From: Pseudomonas sp. TH10
GTDB taxonomy: Bacteria > Pseudomonadota > Gammaproteobacteria > Pseudomonadales > Pseudomonadaceae
Direction of reading: 5' to 3'
DNA length: 64,000 bases
NCBI RefSeq assembly: GCF_016651255.1
Contig: NZ_JAEKEG010000002.1
Coordinates: forward strand, 1-64,000
Positions 56,943-64,000 of this stretch are shown in pieces. Both the position numbers and the translations under genes were made by a program. Below the pieces are notes generated by a model. That model was not told the origin of the DNA and ran no database searches. It saw only the letters and a list, made by a program, of their open reading frames with translations. Within the stretch, counting starts at the first letter, position 1. Each line of letters begins with the position of its first letter.

Positions 56943-57807
56943 CGACGGGCTCCATGGCAATTGCCAGCGGGATGATCACGAAAAAAGTCGAGCCCAGGCC
57001 CGGCTTGCTCTCCAGGCCGACTTCACCACCGAGCAACTGGGCGAAGCGTTTGCACAGGGACAGTCCGAGCCCGGTGCCGCGAAGGCGCTTCTGCAGCGGT
57101 GAGTCGACCTGGGAAAAGTCCTCGAACAATGCGCCATGTAGCTCCGGGGCGATACCTATTCCGGTGTCGCTGACGGCAAAACGTACGTGAGTCGCGTCGT
57201 GCAGCCGTGCCGAGACCCGGACTTCGCCGCGGGTGGTGAACTTCAGCGAGTTGGAAATGAAGTTGCGCAGGATCTGTGCGAGTTTCTTGTCATCGGTGTA
57301 CAGGCGCGGCAGGCCGTTCGGTTCTTCGAAGATCAGATCGACCGCCGTCGCATCGACGATCGGCCGGAACATCCCGCGCAGGGCCGAGAACAGGTCGAAC
57401 ATGTCGAACCATGCCGGGGAAATGCTGATGCGTCCGGCCTCGATTTTCGCCAGGTCGAGCAAGTCATCGACCATGTCGCTCAGCTCGCGAGCGGCAGTGC
57501 TGACGAATGCCACCTGCTTGTGTTGCTCGGGGCTGAGCGGGCCGTCGAGTTCATCGGCAAGCAGGCTGTTGATGCTCAGGATCGAACCCAGCGGCGTGCG
57601 GAACTCATGGCTCATGTAAGAGAGGAAGCGGCTTTTCAAATCAGAAGCCTGGCGCAATTCCTCTGCCTGGGTGTCGAGTTCGGCGTACAAGGCCAGCACG
57701 CCCTGATTGGTCTCATCGAGTTCTTCGCGCAGGGCGGCGGATTCGCTCTGTAACTGCGCGATGAGCGCAGCCTGTTCGGCATTGCTCAAGATGGGCGACT
57801 CAGCCAT
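56932..57807 (-). CDS. Histidine kinase without own sensor domain
   Basis: A 291-residue kinase starting at ATG 57807. An N-terminal coiled coil (residues 10-60, ALIAQLQSESAALREELDET) leads to the phosphoacceptor helix FLSYMSHEFRTPLGSILSIN, then the N-box NFISNSLKFTTRGEV, DTGIGIAPEL and RLRGTGLGLSLCKRFAQLL. With no membrane or ligand domain it must take its signal from partners, presumably the RsbT/SpoIIE module upstream in the operon. It overlaps both neighbours (8 and 11 bases). Confidence 0.9.
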   Translation of the reverse strand: MAESPILSNAEQAALIAQLQSESAALREELDETNQGVLALYAELDTQAEELRQASDLKSRFLSYMSHEFRTPLGSILSINSLLADELDGPLSPEQHKQVAFVSTAARELSDMVDDLLDLAKIEAGRISISPAWFDMFDLFSALRGMFRPIVDATAVDLIFEEPNGLPRLYTDDKKLAQILRNFISNSLKFTTRGEVRVSARLHDATHVRFAVSDTGIGIAPELHGALFEDFSQVDSPLQKRLRGTGLGLSLCKRFAQLLGGEVGLESKPGLGSTFFVIIPLAIAMEPVDET

Positions 57808-58816
57808 GGGCGGCCTCCAGGGCAACGACCAGCACCGTTACATCGTCGCGCCCGCGACAGAAATCGCGGTGCAGGACGCTGGCTATCACGGCGGGATGGC
57901 GGTGCACCAGGCCGGGGTAGTCTTGAAGGTTCCAACGGGACTGTAAGCCGTCGCTGTACATGATCAATAGATGTCCGTTCACGTGAGCATAGTCAAAGGG
58001 CTGGGCTTTTCGGTATTGACCGCCAACGATCCCGGGGTGGGACGCCAGGCCGCGTGATTTTCCCGGGGCGATCAGACAGGCACCGATGTTGCCGATGCCG
58101 ACGAATTTCAGTGCATCGACATCGCCGTCGAACTGTGCAATCGCCAGGGCGCCGCCGCGGGTGCCGATCATGTCGCGATGGATGTCTTCGAGCAGCATCA
58201 CCGGCGTGGTGAACGGCGCCAAGGCGAAGGTTTGTTCACCCGCACGTGCGGCGCGTTCGGCGTCGTCGCCATGGCCCAGGCCATCGATCACCAGGGCACT
58301 GATACGCGAGCCGTCAAAGGCCAGGTGCCAGACATCACCACAGGCGGGGTCGTTGCGCAGGGAATGCTGGCTGACGCCGAACCGCTGGTCCGCAGCCTTG
58401 TCGCTGCGTGGGTATAGCCTGGCCAGCAGCACAGCGCCGCGGGCGTCGGCATACACATCAAAGACCTGGGTCTGGCGCGACACCGCGCCCAGGCCGATGC
58501 CCTGGGTACCACCGGTAGAAAAACCGTCGGCCAGGCAGGCCTCCAGGTCAAATCCGTTGGCCCGGTCGATAGCGAGCATTTCAATCCCGGCACCGGCTGT
58601 GCGAGGCAGCACACGCAGGTGCAACTCACCGCTGGCGGCATGTTTGAGGATATTGCTGGCAAGCTCGGTGGCGACCAGTGCCACGCGCCCGGCATCCGTG
58701 GCGTCGAAGCCGTGTTGCTCGGCGAGTTGCTGCGCGGTCCGGCGGGCGTGACCGATCTGGCTGGTGTCTTCGATGGGGAGTACTTGCGTCATCGAACCGC
58801 TGATGTTCATACCCAT
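57800..58816 (-). CDS. SpoIIE/PP2C phosphatase with N-terminal RsbW-like ATPase domain
   Basis: A 338-residue fusion. Residues about 20-135 form a GHKL ATPase like RsbW/RsbT (RVALVATELASNILKHAAS, TGGTQGIGLGAVSRQTQVFD). Residues about 150-335 form a SpoIIE/RsbX-type PP2C phosphatase (ALVIDGLGHGDDAERAAR, MYSDGLQSRWNLQDY, CRGRDDVTVLVVALEA) with the metal-binding Asp residues. It probably removes phosphates from the RsbR/RsbS STAS proteins, as RsbX does. Possible starts are 58816 and 58810, the latter overlapping the repaired rsbT stop (ATGA). Confidence 0.88.
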   Translation of the reverse strand: MGMNISGSMTQVLPIEDTSQIGHARRTAQQLAEQHGFDATDAGRVALVATELASNILKHAASGELHLRVLPRTAGAGIEMLAIDRANGFDLEACLADGFSTGGTQGIGLGAVSRQTQVFDVYADARGAVLLARLYPRSDKAADQRFGVSQHSLRNDPACGDVWHLAFDGSRISALVIDGLGHGDDAERAARAGEQTFALAPFTTPVMLLEDIHRDMIGTRGGALAIAQFDGDVDALKFVGIGNIGACLIAPGKSRGLASHPGIVGGQYRKAQPFDYAHVNGHLLIMYSDGLQSRWNLQDYPGLVHRHPAVIASVLHRDFCRGRDDVTVLVVALEAAHG

Positions 58817-59210
58817 CGTGTGATCGTTATGCGAGTACCCTTGCCGGGCGCGGTATCGAGTTCGAATTCTTCCACCAGGCGTTTGGCGCCGGTCAGGCCA
58901 AGGCCCAGGCCACCCCGGACGTCCAGCCGTCGGTCATCGCCAGCTTGATGTCGGGTATGCCCGGCCCCTCGTCGCGGAACACCAGGCGCAGCCCGACCCG
59001 GCCGTTTTCATCGAGGATCTGCCAGTCCATGTCACCGCCACCGCCGTAAACCATGGTGTTGCGCGCCAGCTCGCTGACGGCGGTCACCAGTTTGGTCAGA
59101 TCGATCAGGCGCATGCCGCACTCGGTACACAGTTTGCGCGCGGTCTGACGCGCCAGCACCACGTCCTGTTCGATGTTGATCGCTTGAGTACCGCTGCTGC
59201 GCACGCTCAT
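58807..59210 (-). pseudogene. rsbT: RsbT-like serine kinase/anti-sigma-type ATPase, one frameshift
   Basis: RsbT phosphorylates RsbS and RsbR in the stressosome and is then released to signal. From ATG 59210 the N-box is complete (VTAVSELARNTMVYGGGG), followed by FRDEGPGIPDIKLAMTDGW. At the four-C run 58913-58916 the frame is lost and a stop appears at 58893. With one added base, the coding strand reads TSGGGLGLGLTGAKRLVEEF to a stop at 58807, giving 134 residues and the usual G-box. The start overlaps the rsbS stop by four bases. Confidence 0.88.
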
Positions 59211-59569
59211 TGCTGGCGTACTCGTTCCTGCAGCAGTTTCATGCCGCGCTCGACGTTCAATGCCGTGCTGACGCCCGGCAACGTCAGGCCCAGCTCGACC
59301 AGCGTGATCGCCACGGCCGGTTGCATGCCGACCAGCATGGTTTCGGCATCCATGATTTTCGACAGACCGGAAATCGTGCCGATCATCCGGCCGATGAACG
59401 AGTCGACCATGTCCAGCGCCGAGATGTCGATCAAGACCCCGCGCGCCGAGGTTTTGCTGATGCGCTCGGACAAATCATCCTGAAGGGTCAGGGCGAGCTG
59501 GTCATGCATGTCGACCTGAATGGTCACCAGCAGAAAGTCGCCCATTTGTAGAATCGGGATACGTTCCAT
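59207..59569 (-). CDS. rsbS: Stressosome STAS protein RsbS
   Basis: A 120-residue single STAS domain. The phosphorylation motif ARGVLIDISALDMVDSFIGR matches RsbS, with the phospho-Ser at residue 57. The start MERIPILQMGDFLLVTIQVD is also typical. RsbS forms the stressosome core with RsbR and holds RsbT until phosphorylated. The gene sits four bases behind rsbR and overlaps rsbT. Confidence 0.93.
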   Translation of the reverse strand: MERIPILQMGDFLLVTIQVDMHDQLALTLQDDLSERISKTSARGVLIDISALDMVDSFIGRMIGTISGLSKIMDAETMLVGMQPAVAITLVELGLTLPGVSTALNVERGMKLLQERVRQQ

Positions 59570-59573
59570 TGGC

Positions 59574-60425
59574 TCAGACCGCTTTGCCGAGGCTGATGCC
59601 CAGGCGTGTCAGCGCGAGTTTCAGCGCGTCGGCCAGATTGGCCTTGGTCACCACGCCTTGCAGGTCAAGCCCGAGGTGGACGATGGTTTGTGCGATCTGC
59701 GGGCGCACGCCGCTGATGATGCAATCGGCGCCCATCAGGCGGATGGCCGTGACGGTTTTCAGCAGGTGCTGGGCGACGAGTGTGTCGACGGTGGGCACGC
59801 CAGTGATGTCGATAATGGCGATTTCCGAACCGGTGTCGACGATGCGTTGCAGCAGCGATTCCATCACGACCTGGGTGCGTTGCGAGTCCAGCGTACCGAT
59901 CATCGGCAGCGCCAGAACGCCGTCCCACAGCTTGACCACTGGTGTCGACAGTTCCAGCAGTTCTTCCTGCTGGCGCTTGATGACGGCTTCGCGGGATTTC
60001 TGGAAGGTGCGGATAGTGTGCATGCCCAGAGCGTCGAGCAGTTCGGAGACTTCCCACAGTTGTTCGGCCAGCAGTGCAGGGTTGTCCTGATAATGATTTT
60101 GCAGCATCGCAAACATCGGACCCTTGAGCGAGAAGATGAAATTGGCGGTCTGATGGGAGTCCTGGCCGAGGAGGGCACGGCTGTGGGACAGCTTCTCGAG
60201 GAACTGGCGAATCTCGTCCCAGCCTGGGGCAGTAACGTTCTGACCATTGCCTTGTTCCAGGCCGGCGACGATCAGTTGTAGAAATTGCGCAGTCTGTTGC
60301 TTGAGGTCCTGCTCCTTGACGTTGCGCGAGGCACCGTTGGCTTCCAGGCGCTGCGCCCAATCAGCCAGCAGTTGATTCTGGTTGATTTTCATTGCATCGA
60401 GTGTGCTGGTCTGCAGTGCTGCCAT
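59574..60425 (-). CDS. rsbR: Stressosome sensor protein RsbR
   Basis: A 283-residue RsbR. Residues 1-150 form an all-helical sensor domain (LLADWAQRLEANGASRNVK, LEKLSHSRALLGQDSHQTA); the STAS domain covers about 160-275, with two conserved threonines that are phospho-sites in Bacillus RsbR: DITGVPTVDTLVAQHLL (Thr215) and RPQIAQTIVHLGLDLQGVV (Thr247). It is the first gene of the leftward stressosome operon. The upstream 210 bases hold the promoter. The N-terminal domain is not PAS and its ligand is unknown. Confidence 0.93.
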   Translation of the reverse strand: MAALQTSTLDAMKINQNQLLADWAQRLEANGASRNVKEQDLKQQTAQFLQLIVAGLEQGNGQNVTAPGWDEIRQFLEKLSHSRALLGQDSHQTANFIFSLKGPMFAMLQNHYQDNPALLAEQLWEVSELLDALGMHTIRTFQKSREAVIKRQQEELLELSTPVVKLWDGVLALPMIGTLDSQRTQVVMESLLQRIVDTGSEIAIIDITGVPTVDTLVAQHLLKTVTAIRLMGADCIISGVRPQIAQTIVHLGLDLQGVVTKANLADALKLALTRLGISLGKAV

Positions 60426-60638
60426 GTGCCTGAACTCCTTGAAATTATTGGCCGATTACGCGAATTTTGGATCATTGCAAAGCAATGACATTTGCCGTTC
60501 GAAATAGTTGTCGTGCTGCGCAGTTATTTATCATCTCACACAGCGTAGGTGATCATGGATGGAACGTTGTTCGAGGCGCAGATTCGAAGCTATAAGGCGA
60601 GTGTCTCAGCCTGCCCTGTACTGATGAATGAGGTACCT

Positions 60639-60896
60639 ATGAAAGACGACTCGATGACGCAGCAACAGAATCAAGCGGTGGACCGCAACGATCCGGCGAT
60701 TGACCCGCAGACCCCCGGTGACAACTCTGCTTCGCAGCAGCAGACCAGCGAGCCGGACAGCGCCGACTCGGCGGTGGATCAGAAGAATCAGCACGACGAC
60801 AACGACAATGAATTCAGCCCGGGCTTCAAGCCTGAACCGGATCGGGCCAAACCTGGTGATAACACCGATGGCGATATTGATACCGATGGCGGCTAG
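60639..60896 (+). CDS. Small acidic hydrophilic protein
   Basis: An 85-residue protein starting at ATG 60639 behind a GAGGT site. It is very rich in Asp, Gln, Asn, Pro and Ser (DNSASQQQTSEPDSADSAVD, DIDTDGG), with almost no hydrophobic residues, so it is probably disordered. An upstream in-frame ATG at 60549 is possible but weakly supported. I do not recognise a family; such proteins are often stress-induced. Confidence 0.65.
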   Translation: MKDDSMTQQQNQAVDRNDPAIDPQTPGDNSASQQQTSEPDSADSAVDQKNQHDDNDNEFSPGFKPEPDRAKPGDNTDGDIDTDGG

Positions 60897-60913
60897 GCGC
60901 GTTGTGGCCACAT

Positions 60914-60947
60914 AAAAAAGGCCGCATCGATTGATGCGGCCTTTTTA
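60914..60947. terminator. Bidirectional intrinsic terminator
   Basis: AAAAAAGGCCGCATC-GATT-GATGCGGCCTTTTTA, a 15-base stem with a four-base loop. It serves the acidic-protein gene and the convergent DUF4142 gene. Confidence 0.93.
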
Positions 60948-60957
60948 TTGGAGCGCC

Positions 60958-61479
60958 TTACTTGTCTGGATGTGCAGCTTGCAGTTCTTTCGCGGCGGCG
61001 AGGTGTTTTTCCAGCGCCGGGAGCATTTTCTGTGCAAAGGCTTTCAGTTCGGTGGCGCCTTTGACCTTGTCGTCGGTCACGGTGTTAGCTTCTTTCTTGA
61101 ACAGCTCGATGGTTTCTTCGTGGGCCTTGACCTGATTATTGGCGTAGGCCGCATCGAAAGACTCATCGCGCATGTCGAGGATTTTTTCCTTGGCTTGCTT
61201 GACCAGGGTTGTTGTGTCCGGAACCTTGATGTCGTTGGACTGGGCAATGCTCGCCAGCTCATCGTTGGCCTTGCCGTGATCGGTGATCATCATGTTGGCG
61301 AATTCTTTGATGTCAGCCGATGAACTCTTTTCCAGCGCCAGGCGACTGGTTTCGATTTCGGCGATGCCACCCGCAGCGGCATTGTCGACGAAGGTATTGG
61401 AAGTGGCAGCGAACGCGCTGCCCATGCCGGTGCTCAAAGCGACAGCCAGCACTAGGTGACGCAGGTTGAATCCGTCCAT
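60958..61479 (-). CDS. DUF4142 periplasmic protein
   Basis: A 173-residue protein. Residues 1-25 are a signal peptide (HLVLAVALSTGMGSAFA). The mature part is helical, ferritin-like: FVDNAAAGGIAEIETSRLAL, IKEFANMMITDHGKANDELA and FDAAYANNQVKAHEETIEL, with the conserved His residues in DHGKAN and KAHEE. The DUF4142 family is found in many soil bacteria; its role is unclear. It faces the acidic-protein gene across a shared terminator. Confidence 0.88.
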   Translation of the reverse strand: MDGFNLRHLVLAVALSTGMGSAFAATSNTFVDNAAAGGIAEIETSRLALEKSSSADIKEFANMMITDHGKANDELASIAQSNDIKVPDTTTLVKQAKEKILDMRDESFDAAYANNQVKAHEETIELFKKEANTVTDDKVKGATELKAFAQKMLPALEKHLAAAKELQAAHPDK

Positions 61480-61686
61480 TGATCATTCTCCACACAGTTT
61501 TTATAAGCGATCCGTTGATCGTTAATAAATGGAGCCGGATGAATGGCCAAAGGTTTGATCGTGTTTGCGCCAGCACGACGAACGGACACTCCCGGTATCG
61601 ACAGGACCCGCCAACCAAGGCCATTCTGATCACTGGCCAGCGCAATCGGTCGCGTTGACCAGCCGATCAATTGACGGAGGTGTTCC

Positions 61687-61926
61687 ATGCCGGTGACCCA
61701 TGACTTGTTACAGGATTTGAAACTGACGAAGGAAGAGATCCAGCAAAAACGCACCGCGGATCCACATCTGGACGCACTGATCAACAAGTATTCCCAAGCG
61801 GATGCCGAGGTAGTCAAGGCCGAGACGGCGACCTCGGATGCACCCAGCGACGACACGCTGAAAAAACTCAAAGAGAAACGCTTGCAAGTCAAAGACAAGA
61901 TCGTCGAGCAATTACAGGCCAGGTAG
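61687..61926 (+). CDS. YdcH-like DUF465 protein
   Basis: A 79-residue, mostly helical protein: VTHDLLQDLKLTKEEIQQKR, DPHLDALINKYSQADAEVVK and LKKLKEKRLQVKDKIVEQL. The last segment, with KEKRLxxKDxI, is the hallmark of DUF465 (YdcH). Such proteins form small coiled coils of unknown role. A good ribosome-binding site (GGAGG) precedes the ATG. Confidence 0.85.
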   Translation: MPVTHDLLQDLKLTKEEIQQKRTADPHLDALINKYSQADAEVVKAETATSDAPSDDTLKKLKEKRLQVKDKIVEQLQAR

Positions 61927-61938
61927 CGACCCTGACAT

Positions 61939-61967
61939 GCAGGAGCCTGCAACTGGCCGGCTCCTGC
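61939..61967 (+). terminator. Hairpin after the DUF465 gene
   Basis: GCAGGAGCC (61939-61947) pairs with GGCTCCTGC (61959-61967) around an 11-base loop. There is no clear T tract. It lies between convergent genes, and may end or protect either message. Confidence 0.6.
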
Positions 61968-61976
61968 AAGGTCCGA

Positions 61977-63065
61977 TTATTGGAGCGCCTTCGCCAAAGG
62001 CAACCGCACCATGTGATCGGCCTTCAGCGAACCAAAATACAACCACTCGCCATATTCGCGCACGGTGGTGATCGGCGAATAATTGTCGCGACTCCCGTCC
62101 TGCAGATTGGCGATCACCTGTCCTTGCACATCCAGACCCAGAGCAAACCCGCGCTTTTCTACTGGCTTTGGCAGCACGCTCATGGCCCGGGCAATCATTT
62201 TTCGCACGAAGGGGTGCGGCGCCGTGGCATCCAGCAGGGCGTTACGCGGGGCGTAGAGCGCCACCCAGAAACGGTTTTCGCCGTTGAACGACAGGTTGTC
62301 GGGCATACCTGGCAGGTTGTCGATAAACACATCATGAGTGCCCGCTTTCGGACCGCTCAACCAGTAGCGGCTGATGCGATAGGCGCCCGTTTCGTTGACC
62401 AGCACAAAGCTCTCGTCCGGGCCCAGCGCTACGCCGTTGGCGAACTCCAGCTTGTCCAGTAGCACGGCGGTCTTGCCGGTCTGGAAGTCGTAGCGCAGCA
62501 AGCGCCCGTCGCCGCCATGCTCGATGATGGCATCGCCATCGCTGCCATAACCGAACCGGCTGGAAGCGTCGCTGAAATAGGCATAGTGCCCGGACTTGTC
62601 GATGGCCACGTCGTCGGTAAAACCCAAGGGCACACCCTTGGCCTCAGTGACCAATGGAATCAGGCGCCCCTGGGCATCCAGGGATAACAAGCCCTTGACC
62701 CCGTCGGCAATCACCAGCAAACCGTTGGGATGTCGCGCCAGGCCCAATGGCCGGCCTCCAGTGTCTGCCAGGACCTGGGTGAACTTGCCGTCGAGGCTGG
62801 TACGGATCAACCGACCGTCGTGCAGCCCGGTGATCAGCGCACTGTCTTCGAGCAGCAAGGCCTCCGGGCCTTCCAGGTGGCCGGCACCCACGGGCTCAAC
62901 GTCTTTGAGGCGCTGATTGTCTGCGTAGACCCCACTGGTGAGCGAAGGCGCCGGTGGCGGGTTCCAGGCCACCGGTTGCACCTTGGTGGGCATCAACAAC
63001 AGGAACGCCGCAATAACCACCAGCACCAGCAATACGACATGACGAAACCTTATGGATCGACTCAC
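61977..63065 (-). CDS. SMP-30/strictosidine synthase-like beta-propeller protein
   Basis: A 362-residue protein with an N-terminal membrane anchor or signal (FRHVVLLVLVVIAAFLLLM), then a six-bladed beta-propeller: GPEALLLEDSALITGLHDGR, NGLLVIADGVKGLLSLDAQG, DDVAIDKSGHYAYFSDASSR and NLPGMPDNLSFNGENRFWVA. The metal-binding Glu, Asn and Asp of gluconolactonase/strictosidine synthase folds are in EGPEALL, FANGVALGPDES and PDNL. Substrate unknown; the anchor puts it in the periplasm. The start overlaps the stop of the upstream gene by four bases. Confidence 0.87.
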   Translation of the reverse strand: MSRSIRFRHVVLLVLVVIAAFLLLMPTKVQPVAWNPPPAPSLTSGVYADNQRLKDVEPVGAGHLEGPEALLLEDSALITGLHDGRLIRTSLDGKFTQVLADTGGRPLGLARHPNGLLVIADGVKGLLSLDAQGRLIPLVTEAKGVPLGFTDDVAIDKSGHYAYFSDASSRFGYGSDGDAIIEHGGDGRLLRYDFQTGKTAVLLDKLEFANGVALGPDESFVLVNETGAYRISRYWLSGPKAGTHDVFIDNLPGMPDNLSFNGENRFWVALYAPRNALLDATAPHPFVRKMIARAMSVLPKPVEKRGFALGLDVQGQVIANLQDGSRDNYSPITTVREYGEWLYFGSLKADHMVRLPLAKALQ

Positions 63066-64000
63066 GCAGTCGCTCCCGTGGGGGCCAGGTGCTGTTGCGC
63101 CATTGTGCGCAAGGCCAGCATGGATTGCGCAGACTCGCGGTCAATGCGGCGCTTGAGCAGAAGATGATTGGCCAGGCGCATCGCCAGGCTCTCGAACTGA
63201 TAGTCCAGGGTGCGGATAAACCGTGTGCCATTGCCCTGGGCCGCGCACTCATAGGTCAGCAGCAGCGACAGGCCGTTATCGCCCTGGGCGCGGGCAATCC
63301 AGCGCCGTCCCGGCAAGTATTCCTCGACCACCCAGCTCAGGTGACCTTCACGGCCTCCGGCGCGAATGTCTTCTTCGAAGCGTGACCCTGCATGCAGCGG
63401 GCCGGCCTGTCCGTCGACTGTCAGGGACGACGGGTGCCACTCCGGCCAGCGGGTTGCGGCGCTGGCGTAGGCGAGCACCTCAATCGGGTTTGCGGCGATG
63501 TCGACTTGATGCTGCATGCGGGTCATGGGCCTACTCGTCTGGGGCGTGGTGAGGTGTTCCGGCTCCCAGTAGAGGGTGCCGAACAGGTAATCCATCAGTG
63601 GCAAAACGATGTTGAAGTTGCGCTCTTGCATACGCTCGCGACGGTGATGCAATTCGTGCAGTCGGCGCATCTGGCGAATCCACGGCAGGCGCGTCAATGG
63701 ATTGCTCGGGGGCAAATGCTCAAAGGCATGAAACACTTCGTATGCCAGATAACCGAGCACCATGCAGCCGCCGAACAGCCCGGCAACGTTGCTGTTCAGC
63801 TGCGCGAACAACCACCACAAGGGCAGGGTGATGACCAGTGTATGAATCACGATCAGCCACGCCGGGAACAGAATCACTCGCCAGTCGCGGGCGCTGTCGA
63901 AGGTCATGTGGCCGGGAGTGAAGAAGCTGTGATGATCACCCGCGTGGCGGGCGTAGAACATTTTCGCGAAGGTTTTTTTGTGGTGGCCGAGATGGCGATG
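63062..64000 (-). CDS. Fatty-acid hydroxylase-like protein fused to an SRPBCC domain, partial
   Basis: The open frame continues to the right edge, so the N-terminus is missing; the first visible residues are HRHLGHHKKTFAKMFYARHA, a His box of the membrane fatty-acid hydroxylase superfamily. More His boxes follow (FEHLPPSN, RRLHELHHRRERMQERNF), with membrane segments between. From about 63530 down to the stop, a soluble SRPBCC/polyketide-cyclase-like domain follows (AATRWPEWHPSSLTVDGQ, RWIARAQGDNGLSLLLTYE). The gene overlaps the SMP-30-like gene by four bases, so both act together. The ATG at 63961 is internal. Confidence 0.8.
   Translation of the reverse strand, partial: HRHLGHHKKTFAKMFYARHAGDHHSFFTPGHMTFDSARDWRVILFPAWLIVIHTLVITLPLWWLFAQLNSNVAGLFGGCMVLGYLAYEVFHAFEHLPPSNPLTRLPWIRQMRRLHELHHRRERMQERNFNIVLPLMDYLFGTLYWEPEHLTTPQTSRPMTRMQHQVDIAANPIEVLAYASAATRWPEWHPSSLTVDGQAGPLHAGSRFEEDIRAGGREGHLSWVVEEYLPGRRWIARAQGDNGLSLLLTYECAAQGNGTRFIRTLDYQFESLAMRLANHLLLKRRIDRESAQSMLALRTMAQQHLAPTGATA

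Overview
The window is chromosomal DNA of a Pseudomonas of the fluorescens type. The evidence is the GC-rich codon use, the order rimM-trmD-rplS-xerD-dsbC-hom-thrC-recJ, the lexA2-imuA-imuB-dnaE2 mutagenesis cassette with a GTAC-N4-GTAC box, and many short REP-like inverted repeats between genes. I see no rRNA, tRNA, CRISPR array, insertion sequence or prophage.

Layout. 1-12.4 kb is largely core: rimM (partial), trmD, rplS, xerD, dsbC, hom, thrC, a DUF3509 gene, a likely small RNA, a CaiB-type CoA transferase, yaeQ, recJ and a XenA-type old yellow enzyme. 12.5-14.8 kb holds the glucan biosynthesis gene opgD and a small unknown gene. 14.8-27.2 kb reads leftward and looks like an amine-catabolism island: a spermidine dehydrogenase-like flavoprotein, two paralogous APC permeases around an aminoaldehyde dehydrogenase, a three-gene dimethylamine-monooxygenase-like N-demethylase, and a PAS protein plus a sigma-54 activator. 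I read sigma-54 promoters upstream of both the demethylase operon and the regulator operon. 27.5-35.8 kb reads rightward: a DyP peroxidase, then a GntR regulator followed by an uncharacterised operon (AprA/fumarate reductase-like flavoprotein, 8-cysteine ferredoxin, sulfonate/taurine-type ABC transporter, HEAT-repeat protein, DUF971). 35.9-41.6 kb is the SOS mutasome cassette. 41.7-49.9 kb is a leftward operon of a PotABCD-type ABC transporter, two amidohydrolases and a flavin reductase, with a divergent GntR/FCD regulator. 50.1-54.9 kb has a hybrid histidine kinase and a UvrA-like gene. 55.0-60.4 kb is a leftward stressosome-type operon: RsbR, RsbS, RsbT, an ATPase-SpoIIE phosphatase and two histidine kinases. 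60.6-64 kb has small stress-type proteins, an SMP-30-like protein and a partial fatty-acid-hydroxylase/SRPBCC protein.

A striking property of the sequence is frame disruption. recJ, the spermidine dehydrogenase, the DyP peroxidase, dnaE2, an amidohydrolase, the uvrA-like gene, a hybrid kinase and rsbT each break by one or more single-base length changes, nearly all at short homopolymer runs, while the protein continues well conserved in the next frame. This suggests uncorrected sequencing or assembly errors more than wholesale gene decay, although a few could be real. The most interesting biology is the stressosome operon coupled to two-component kinases, the cryptic flavoprotein/ferredoxin/ABC/HEAT/DUF971 operon, and the sigma-54-controlled N-demethylase cluster.
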